Shown here: positions 25,227 to 30,710 of the stretch, piece after piece
How the letters are laid out: each line of letters opens with the position of its first letter
Position numbering within the stretch: the first letter of the stretch is position 1
Source of the DNA: Agrococcus beijingensis
GTDB lineage: Bacteria > Actinomycetota > Actinomycetes > Actinomycetales > Microbacteriaceae
Assembly (NCBI RefSeq): GCF_030758955.1
Contig: NZ_CP132360.1
Span: 2,332,284-2,362,993, forward strand
Length of the DNA: 30,710 nucleotides
Reading direction: 5' to 3'
Program-made: the position numbers and the translations under genes
The notes under the pieces: generated by a model
Told to the model about the DNA's origin: nothing
Seen by the model: the letters and a program-made list of their open reading frames with translations, nothing else
Databases searched by the model: none

Positions 25227-27011
25227 TCAGCGCTTGTCGACCACCCGACGCAGGTAGCGGATGCGGTCGCGCAGCTGCTGCATGGAAGCCTGTGCGACGG
25301 GCGGGCCGCCGCAGACCCGCCGCGACTCGGCGTGCACGAGCGCGTGCGCCTCGCCGCGCCGCTTCGCGACGATCGCGACGAGGGAGTTGAGCAGCTGCCG
25401 CTCCTCGCGCATGTTGCGGTAGAGCGGCTCGGGCGGGGCCTCCGCCGCCGGGCGCTCGCGGATGCGCGCCGCCTGCCGCTGGTGCCGGCGCTTCAGCAGC
25501 TCGGAGACGTCCTCGGCCTCGAGCAGCCCGGGGATGCCGATGAAGTCGAGCTCCTCCTCGGTCTCGGGCTCCACCAGCTGCCCGAACTCCAGGTCGCCGA
25601 AGAGCACCTTGTCGAACGTGGCGCTCGACTCCATCGGCTCCCACGTGAAGGGGGCCGGCTCGCGGTCGTCCTTGTCGCCCTGCTCGGCTGCCGCCATCAG
25701 GTCGTCGTCGAGCAGCTGGTCGTCGTCGCGCTCGCGGTCGAGCGCGTGGTCGCGCTGCCGCTCGAGCTCGGCCGCCAGTGTCAGCAGCGGCGGCACCGAG
25801 GGCAGGAAGATGGTGGCGATCTCGCCGCGCCTCCGCGAGCGGACGAAGCGGCCGATGGCCTGCGCGAAGAACAGCGGCGTCGACGAGCTCGTCGCGTAGA
25901 CGCCCACCGCGAGCCGAGGCACGTCGACCCCCTCCGAGACCATGCGCACCGCCACCATCCACCTCGTCGTGGAATCCGCGAACGCGCCGATGCGATCCGA
26001 GGCGCCCGCGTCGTCGGAGAGCACGACGGTCGGCTCCTGCCCCGAGATCGACCTGAGCAGCTGTGCATACTGACGCGCCTGGGCCTGGTCGGTCGCGATC
26101 ACGAGACCGCCCGCATCCGGCACCGTCTGCCGCACGTGCGTCAGCCGCACGTCGGCCGAGCGCAGCACCTGCTGGATCCACTCGCCGCCCGGGTCGAGGG
26201 CGGTGCGCCAGGCGCCGTTGGTGATGTCCTTGGTGTCGCCGTGCCCGAGCGTCGCCTTCATCTCGTCGCCCATCGACGTGCGCCACTGCATGGTGCCGGC
26301 GTAGGCCATGAAGAGCACCGGCCGCACGACGCTGTCGCGCAGCGCCGCGTCGTAGCCGTAGGCGTAGTCGGTCTGGCTGAGGCGCACGCCGCGCTCGTCG
26401 CGCACGTACTGCACGAACGGGATCGGCGAGGTGTCGCTGCGGAACGGCGTGCCCGTCAGCGACAGCCGGCGGGTGGCCGGGCCGAACGCCTCGAGCACCG
26501 CATCGCCCCAGCTGAGCGCGTCGCCGGCGTGGTGCACCTCGTCGAGGATGATCAGGCTCGGCGCCGACCGGGTGATGCGCTCGTGCACGGATGCGCGGGC
26601 CGCGACCTGCGCGTACGTCACGACGACGCCGTGGTACTGCCGCGGGTAGTCGCCGTCGCCGTTCGAGAAGTCGGGGTCGAGGCGGATGCCGGCCTTGTGC
26701 GCGGCGTCGGCCCACTGCTGCTTCAGGTGCTCGGTGGGGGCGACGACGGTGATGCGCTGCACGGCGCCGCGGCGCAGCAGCTCGGAGGCGAGCCGCAGCG
26801 CGAAGGTGGTCTTGCCGGCGCCCGGGGTGGCCGCCGCGAGGAAGTCGCGCGGCTCGGTGCGGAAGTACTGCTCGAGCGCCTCCTGCTGCCAGGCGCGCAG
26901 CGGCTGGGCGGTGCCCCAGGCGGCGCGCTCGGGGTAGCTGGGGCTCAGGTGATCGGCGGCCCACGACCCGAAGTGCGCATTGGGATGCGTCGAGGCGGGC
27001 AGGCTGGTCAC
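25227..27011 (-). CDS. SF2 DEAD/DEAH-box helicase
   Basis: 594-residue ATP-dependent nucleic-acid helicase of the type III restriction/UvrB-like SF2 group. The Q-like region RAWQQEALEQYF precedes Walker A in ATPGAGKTT (61-69). Then come APTEHLKQQW, Walker B DEVHH (157-161), motif III in SLTGTPFRSD, motif IV/V MVAVRMVSEGVDVPRLAVGV (350s-370s) and motif VI QAIGRFVRSRRRGE. A C-terminal region of about 180 residues is charged and probably helical. No nuclease or methylase domain is attached or adjacent, so this looks like a stand-alone repair or housekeeping helicase. GTG start at 27011. Confidence 0.92.
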   Translation of the reverse strand: MTSLPASTHPNAHFGSWAADHLSPSYPERAAWGTAQPLRAWQQEALEQYFRTEPRDFLAAATPGAGKTTFALRLASELLRRGAVQRITVVAPTEHLKQQWADAAHKAGIRLDPDFSNGDGDYPRQYHGVVVTYAQVAARASVHERITRSAPSLIILDEVHHAGDALSWGDAVLEAFGPATRRLSLTGTPFRSDTSPIPFVQYVRDERGVRLSQTDYAYGYDAALRDSVVRPVLFMAYAGTMQWRTSMGDEMKATLGHGDTKDITNGAWRTALDPGGEWIQQVLRSADVRLTHVRQTVPDAGGLVIATDQAQARQYAQLLRSISGQEPTVVLSDDAGASDRIGAFADSTTRWMVAVRMVSEGVDVPRLAVGVYATSSSTPLFFAQAIGRFVRSRRRGEIATIFLPSVPPLLTLAAELERQRDHALDRERDDDQLLDDDLMAAAEQGDKDDREPAPFTWEPMESSATFDKVLFGDLEFGQLVEPETEEELDFIGIPGLLEAEDVSELLKRRHQRQAARIRERPAAEAPPEPLYRNMREERQLLNSLVAIVAKRRGEAHALVHAESRRVCGGPPVAQASMQQLRDRIRYLRRVVDKR

Positions 27012-27069
27012 TCGCTCAATGGTAGGCGCGTGCGCCCACTTCGCCCCGCCTGCGTGTCGCCCCGCGCGC

Positions 27070-27134
27070 CCCGACGACTGCGCGCCGGCTCGCGCCCGGC
27101 GCGGCCCGACGACTGCGCGCCGGCTCGCGCCCGG
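27070..27134. repeat. 30-bp perfect direct repeat, two copies
   Basis: A 30-base sequence beginning CCCGACGACTGCGCGCCGG and ending CTCGCGCCCGG occurs at 27070-27099 and again, without mismatch, at 27105-27134 (period 35). It is in the divergent gap between the helicase and the three-TM protein, directly next to the inverted repeat at 27135. Confidence 0.95.
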
Positions 27135-27201
27135 ATCTCAACGTGCTCTGTGTCTGCTCGGCGCATGGGGTGCGGCGAAGCAGCACCTCGCACGTTGAGA
27201 T
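27135..27201. repeat. 12-bp perfect inverted repeat with 43-base spacer
   Basis: Left arm ATCTCAACGTGC (27135-27146) and right arm GCACGTTGAGAT (27190-27201) are exact complements. Inside the loop a second pairing is possible between GTGCT (27143-27147) and AGCAC (27182-27186 region). It could be a looped regulator site, a structured leader of the gene at 27248, or a small REP-like element. No promoter boxes are evident in the gap. Confidence 0.85.
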
Positions 27202-27247
27202 GCGCGGGTTCGGTGCGCGTTCGGGGTGCGGCGCCTAGGCTGACGCC

Positions 27248-28156
27248 ATGCACTATCTGCTCGGTCTTGCAGCGCTGCTGATCGGCGTCGTCATCGCGAC
27301 CCGCCGCACCCGCCCCATGTGGTTCGTCGTGCTGACCGGCGTGCTCGTCGGCGTCGGTGCGCTGCTCGCGATCCTCAGCTACACCCGCGTCACCGACGGC
27401 CTCGGGCTCGTCGCGAACAACGTGCTCGGCTGGGTGTTCGTCGGACTCTCGCTGATCACCATGCTGTCGGCCGTGTTCGTGCTCGAGCGGCGCGGCGAGC
27501 GCGGCGAGGAGCTGCCTCCGCTGATCGGCGACAACCCGTTCGACGGCGACACCGACGACAGCGACGACCCGGCGCGCGGCCAGGCGGGTCCCGCCTCCAC
27601 GGCAGCACCGGCAGTGCGGGCGGAGCGGGCAGCCGCCGCTGAGAGCCGAGCCGAGGCGCAGGGCGCCGCGGGCATGTCTGCGGGCCTGGCCGGCGGCGCG
27701 GGTGCGGCGGCCGCGACGGCTGCCGCCTTCGGCGACGGGGTGGTGCCGACGGTGCACGAGATCGGCGCCGACCCGACGACCACCCGCGGCGGCACCTTGC
27801 CGAGCGACTCCGTCGCCGGCGCCGAGACCGGAGCGGCGGACCAGCGCGAGCCCGAGCAGGGCGGCACGCCCGGAACGCCGGGCGGCACGCTGCCCGAGGC
27901 TCACGCCCCGCACGACGGCGACGAGCGTCGCGGCTTCACCGCCGCTCCGGAGGAGGGGCACCAGGGTCGCGACGACGAGCACAGCGCGTCGGAGCCCGCC
28001 GGCGACCGCCCCGGCCCCAGCGACGTCGCCGTCGACGGCACGACCGTCGTCGGCGCCGACCCCGACATCGCGACCGATCCCGCCGAGACCGATGTCGACG
28101 CGGCGCCCGAGGGGGGCGTCGACGACGACCGCACCGACGGCGGCGACCGCACCTGA
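27248..28156 (+). CDS. Three-TM membrane protein with long acidic disordered tail, unknown function
   Basis: 302-residue protein. Three hydrophobic helices lie in the first 80 residues (about 2-17, 24-43 and 58-78) with a TRRTRP loop between the first two. From about residue 82 onward it is a low-complexity region rich in Gly, Ala, Asp, Glu, Thr and Pro with no recognised domain, ending in a strongly acidic DxxDD-type stretch. I do not recognise the family. ATG at 27248 is preceded by no clear ribosome binding site. It converges on the cupin gene with a strong terminator between them. Confidence 0.72.
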   Translation: MHYLLGLAALLIGVVIATRRTRPMWFVVLTGVLVGVGALLAILSYTRVTDGLGLVANNVLGWVFVGLSLITMLSAVFVLERRGERGEELPPLIGDNPFDGDTDDSDDPARGQAGPASTAAPAVRAERAAAAESRAEAQGAAGMSAGLAGGAGAAAATAAAFGDGVVPTVHEIGADPTTTRGGTLPSDSVAGAETGAADQREPEQGGTPGTPGGTLPEAHAPHDGDERRGFTAAPEEGHQGRDDEHSASEPAGDRPGPSDVAVDGTTVVGADPDIATDPAETDVDAAPEGGVDDDRTDGGDRT

Positions 28157-28175
28157 CGCATCCGCCAGACACGAC

Positions 28176-28203
28176 GACGCCCGCCGGTGCTCCGGCGGGC
28201 GTC
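28176..28203. terminator. Strong hairpin terminator between convergent genes
   Basis: A perfect 12-base-pair stem, GACGCCCGCCGG (28176-28187) and CCGGCGGGCGTC (28192-28203), closes a TGCT loop. It lies between the stops of the three-TM gene and the cupin gene. T-tracts are weak on both sides, as often in high-GC actinobacteria, but stem length and position make a bidirectional terminator likely. Confidence 0.85.
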
Positions 28204-28220
28204 TCGCGTTGCGTGGCAGG

Positions 28221-28700
28221 TCAGGCGGTCTCCTCGCCCTTCGTGTCGACCTCCTCCACCCACTTCGGCGGCTCGTCGCGGCCGGCCTCCTCGTCGGCGT
28301 CGGCCTTCTGCTTGGTCGGCTGCACGATGCCCTTGGCGTGGTGCGTCGGCGCGTAGACCGTGTAGAGGCGCAGCGGCTCGTCGCCGGTGTTCTCGACGTC
28401 GTGCCACGTGCCGGCGGGCACCTGGATGCTCCAGCCGTCCTCGACCTCGTGCTCCTGCAGGTCGTCCTTCTCGGGACCCATCTTGGCGACGCCCTTGCCC
28501 TGGTCGATGCGCAGGAACTGGTCGGTGCCGTGATGCACCTCGAGGCCGATCGAGGCGCCGGGCTCGATCGACATGAGCGTCACCTGCAGGTGCTTGCCCG
28601 TCCAGGCGACGGCGCGATAGTTGGTGTTCTCGACCGTCGCGGTCTCGATGTTGAACGCGTTGGGCTTGGGGCCGTTGTCGTGGATGTCCATGCGCGGCAT
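28221..28700 (-). CDS. Cupin domain protein (mannose-6-phosphate isomerase-like)
   Basis: 159-residue single-domain cupin. Cupin motif 1 is seen in LEVHHGTDQFLRIDQGKG, with the His pair and the downstream metal ligand region, and motif 2 in VPAGTWHDVENTGDEPLRLYTVY. Then comes HHAKGIVQPTK and a charged tail (about residues 130-159). Members with this form are usually annotated as cupins or mannose-6-phosphate isomerase-like; the reaction is unknown. Start chosen at ATG 28700 (MPRMDIHDNGP) because GAGGG lies just before it; ATG 28691 is possible. Confidence 0.88.
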   Translation of the reverse strand: MPRMDIHDNGPKPNAFNIETATVENTNYRAVAWTGKHLQVTLMSIEPGASIGLEVHHGTDQFLRIDQGKGVAKMGPEKDDLQEHEVEDGWSIQVPAGTWHDVENTGDEPLRLYTVYAPTHHAKGIVQPTKQKADADEEAGRDEPPKWVEEVDTKGEETA

Positions 28701-28803
28701 CCTGCCCTCGCTGCCTGAGCGTCGCCAGAGCGCGGGGGCGGGCGGCCGGCGGTGGCGGCTGCGGGGGCCGCCGCGGGGCACCGCGCTCCCCGCCGCGCTT
28801 CCG

Positions 28804-28859
28804 GACCTCTTCCACCAAATCCGACCTGGTGCACCAGGTCGATATTGGTGGAAAGGGTC
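28804..28859. repeat. 56-bp dispersed palindromic repeat, copy 2
   Basis: Same architecture as 9273-9328: outer arms GACCTCTTCCACC and GGTGGAAAGGGTC, unpaired five-base stretches, and inner arms CGACCTGGTG and CACCAGGTCG, here perfectly complementary. Downstream of the AbiEi-like gene (minus strand), upstream of the cupin start. Confidence 0.95.
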
Positions 28860-28912
28860 CGAGGTTCGATCTTGGCGGAAGGGGTCCCAGGTCGATATTG
28901 GTTGAAGGGGTC
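28860..28912. repeat. Two extra right-half units of the 56-bp repeat
   Basis: Immediately after copy 2 the right half recurs twice, with changes: AGGTTCGATCTTGG followed by CGGAAGGGGTC (28862-28886) and CCAGGTCGATATTGG followed by TTGAAGGGGTC (28887-28912), at 26-27 base spacing. This gives three right halves in a row, a sign of tandem duplication or repeated partial insertion. Confidence 0.88.
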
Positions 28913-28920
28913 CGGGGCAG

Positions 28921-29880
28921 TCACGCCGAACGCGACATGTCCACGACCGGAGGGCGCAGGCGCGGCACCTCGTACGCGGTCATGATGCGCTCGAGCCGCG
29001 ACGGCTGCTGCAGGTCGGCCCAGATCCAGTGGACGGGATCCCCGCTGAACAGCAGCTCGTCGTCGCGAGCCTTCTCCTTCATGAGCGCCCGCACGCCGGA
29101 GCTGCCCTGCTCGTTGGCGAGCTTGCCGTACTTCTGCTCGCCGTCGAACTCGCCGTAGACCGGCCTGCGGCCCTCGCGCCGGAACCGCATGTCGACTCGC
29201 CACTGCTTGTCGGTCGGTCCCGCGACCCACACCTGCAGCTCTGGAGCGGCAAACCCGAGTTGGTGGATGCGCACTCGGCTCCACGACTCGCCGACCGATT
29301 CCGACGCGCCGTCGGCGAAGGCGATCGCCCACTCCGCCCGCGCACGGCGGTACTTGCCCTGCCTGCCGAGCGCCTCGATGATCTGTGCCTTCGTCACCGA
29401 GCCCTGATGCAGCGCCGCGTCGATCGCCGAGACGGCGTCGAGCACGCTGCACTTGCGCGCGACGTCGGCGAGCGCATACGCGAGCGAGCACACTGCCAGA
29501 TCGCCCACGGCCGTGATGTCCAACGGCTGCAGCTCGACCGGAGCGTGCACGATGCCGGCTTTCTTCCCCGCCGTCCTCGTGTCGCCGGTCGTGAAGACTG
29601 CGGCAGGTGCGAGGCCGTAGGGCACGTCGTGGATCGCGAGCGCCGATTCGCGGGCGAAGACCGCGTTGGGCCGAGCGGCGTGGGCGGCGCGGATCCGCAT
29701 GAGGTAGGCGGCGTCGCGATCCGCCGCGGCCCACGACGCCGTCGGTGCGTAGACACCGCGGCGCACCCGCATGAGCCCGTCATCGCGCTCCGGCCGGAAC
29801 CCCGACTCCTGCGCCACGATGGCGCTCACCCGTCGCACCTGCTCGCCCGTCGATGCACTCTCCGCCTGCATGCTGCGCAC
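28921..29880 (-). CDS. AbiEi / DUF559-like protein, possible type IV antitoxin-like
   Basis: 319-residue protein. The N-terminal part reads like an AbiEi-type winged-helix region (LMRVRRGVYAPTASW, then RDAAYLMRIRAAHAARPNAVFARESALAIHDVP in pieces: FARESALAIHDVP). The C-terminal part has a DUF559/Vsr-like endonuclease-fold signature: VDMRFRREGRRPVYGEFDGEQKYG (quoted as VDMRFRREG, EFDGEQKYG). No AbiEii toxin gene is beside it, so a working type IV toxin-antitoxin system is not shown. GTG 29880 is used as start; ATG 29871 is an alternative. It lies between two same-orientation copies of the 56-bp repeat (28804 and 29969), suggesting a separately acquired unit. Confidence 0.7.
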   Translation of the reverse strand: MRSMQAESASTGEQVRRVSAIVAQESGFRPERDDGLMRVRRGVYAPTASWAAADRDAAYLMRIRAAHAARPNAVFARESALAIHDVPYGLAPAAVFTTGDTRTAGKKAGIVHAPVELQPLDITAVGDLAVCSLAYALADVARKCSVLDAVSAIDAALHQGSVTKAQIIEALGRQGKYRRARAEWAIAFADGASESVGESWSRVRIHQLGFAAPELQVWVAGPTDKQWRVDMRFRREGRRPVYGEFDGEQKYGKLANEQGSSGVRALMKEKARDDELLFSGDPVHWIWADLQQPSRLERIMTAYEVPRLRPPVVDMSRSA

Positions 29881-29968
29881 ACTGTCACGCTCGCCGGCGC
29901 TCGAGGGTGACGGATGCGTTCACCTGTGGAGCGCGCACGCGCGGCCCCGAGCGGCCACACACCGGCCC

Positions 29969-30024
29969 GACCTCTTCCACCAATATCGACCTGGTGCACC
30001 AGGTCGAATTTGGTGGAAGGGGTC
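29969..30024. repeat. 56-bp dispersed palindromic repeat, copy 3
   Basis: Outer arms GACCTCTTCCACC and GGTGGAAGGGGTC, inner arms CGACCTGGTG and CACCAGGTCG, with mismatched AATAT/AATTT-type stretches between. Same orientation as copy 2, judged by the GACCTC left end. It lies just upstream of the truncated HNH gene. Confidence 0.95.
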
Positions 30025-30056
30025 GAGCGAGTGTGGGCGGAGCGCGCGGCGGCTGC

Positions 30057-30119
30057 GGGCGGTGGGCGAAGCGCGCGAGGGTGGCGGGCGGTGGGCGGCG
30101 CGCGCGGGCGGTGGGCGGC
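30057..30119 (+). repeat. G-rich short direct repeats at the HNH breakpoint
   Basis: GGGCGGTGGGCGGC occurs at 30086-30099 and 30106-30119 (20-base period), and a partial GGGCGGTGGGCG at 30057-30068. The runs of three and two G could allow a quadruplex on this strand. The array ends where the HNH homology begins. Confidence 0.8.
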
Positions 30120-30710
30120 ACCATCACCGTCACCATCCCCGCCACCGAGCTGCTGCACGAGCCCCACACCGACGACCTCGACGATGCCCCCGAGCCGGAG
30201 CTGCGCTGGCCGGCCGCCCTCGACGGCCGCGTGCTCGTCGACGCGGCCACCATCCGAGCGCTCGCCGCAGAGACGGTCGTCTGGGAGCGGCTGTTCCTGC
30301 ACCCGGTCACCGGGCTGCCGGTCACGGTCGACACCTACCAGCCCAACCGTGCGCAACGCCGGCTGCTGCGCGCCCGCGACGGGCACTGCCGCTGGCCCGG
30401 CTGCGCCAACCCCGTCTCCCGCGCCGACGTCGACCACACGAAGGACTTCGCGAAGGGCGGCATGACCACCCTGTCGAACCTCGCCCACCTGTGCCGACGC
30501 CACCACACGATGAAGCACGCCACCCGCTGGACCGTCCGGCAGCTGCCCGACGGGGTACTCGAATGGACCAGCCCGCTCGGCGACATCCACCGCGACGAAC
30601 CAGAACCGCAGGGCCCACGCTTCGCCGACACGCCCGCCTGGGACCCGCGGGAGAGCTCCTGGGAGATCCCGATCGGCATCGTCGCCCCACCCGGCCCCGA
30701 CGAACCACCC
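30111..30710 (+). pseudogene. HNH endonuclease (DUF222-HNH type), N-terminally truncated, runs off the window
   Basis: An open frame with no stop from before 30111 to the window end encodes the C-terminal part of an HNH nuclease of the DUF222/HNH kind, common in Microbacteriaceae in many copies. Visible are TVTIPATELLHEP, HPVTGLPVTVDTYQPNRAQR, then the HNH/zinc region CRWPGCANPVSRADVDHTKD, TTLSNLAHLCRRHHTMKH and WTVRQLPDGVLEW. The DUF222 domain, normally about 200-300 residues before this, is absent: upstream the frame reads only through G-rich repeats and the 56-bp palindrome. I read it as a 5'-deleted remnant. GTG 30111 is a possible in-frame start but has no convincing ribosome binding site. 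The 3' end is unknown. Confidence 0.78.

Noticed and set aside
28921..29880. Complete AbiE type IV toxin-antitoxin system
   Set aside because: Only an AbiEi-like gene is present; no nucleotidyltransferase (AbiEii) gene lies beside it within the window.
30025..30110. Upstream in-frame extension of the HNH gene as its true N-terminus
   Set aside because: The extension is made of G-rich repeats and the 56-bp palindrome and shows no DUF222 features, so it is more likely a junction than coding sequence.

Overview
The window is very GC-rich, strongly biased to G/C third positions, densely packed, and has many GTG/TTG starts. Its gene families (dolichyl-phosphate-type protein O-mannosyltransferase next to rsmI and metG, class F sortase, DUF2695, a DUF222-type HNH remnant, a GntR-controlled tricarboxylate transporter) point to a high-GC actinobacterium, most likely of the Microbacteriaceae. 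This assignment comes from gene content and protein style, not from a marker comparison. No rRNA, tRNA or CRISPR array was seen.

Layout. (1) 44-4721: housekeeping block metG, rsmI, a DUF2255 gene and the divergent protein mannosyltransferase. (2) 4738-9181: a YyaL/DUF255 thioredoxin-like protein, a DUF2695 protein, a TetR regulator with a 31-bp palindromic operator facing a flavodoxin-fold oxidoreductase, and a KANL3/Tex30-type hydrolase. (3) 9442-13459: methylcitrate synthase coupled to an aldo/keto reductase, an SRPBCC protein and an acyl-CoA dehydrogenase. (4) 13668-14254: a MazEF-type toxin-antitoxin pair with an apparently leaderless start. (5) 14273-21800: the most coherent system here, a six-gene operon tctC-tctB-tctA-prpD-prpB-ene-reductase in which every junction overlaps by 1 or 4 bases, facing a GntR/FCD regulator across an 18-bp operator. 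(6) 21828-25184: a class F-like sortase behind a CHRD-domain surface protein that carries a C-terminal GGVDTG/hydrophobic/Arg tail, then two secreted lipoproteins. (7) 25227-28700: SF2 helicase, a three-TM protein with an acidic tail, a strong bidirectional terminator and a cupin. (8) 28804-30710: an accessory edge with an AbiEi/DUF559-like gene between two copies of a 56-bp palindromic repeat, then an N-terminally truncated HNH gene running off the window.

How the genes may work together. TctC/B/A would import a tricarboxylate. PrpD (2-methylcitrate dehydratase family) and PrpB (2-methylisocitrate lyase, complete active site) would dehydrate and cleave it to pyruvate plus succinate if the substrate is methylcitrate-like. 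The terminal Old Yellow Enzyme could act on an activated C=C. The synthase PrpC is in a separate operon about 4 kb away. This fits the six-gene operon serving an imported acid rather than propionyl-CoA made in the cell; that reading is inference.

The intergenic regions hold several short repeat systems: 14-, 16-, 18- and 30-bp direct repeats and the dispersed 56-bp palindrome. No gene-free gap exceeds 300 bases.
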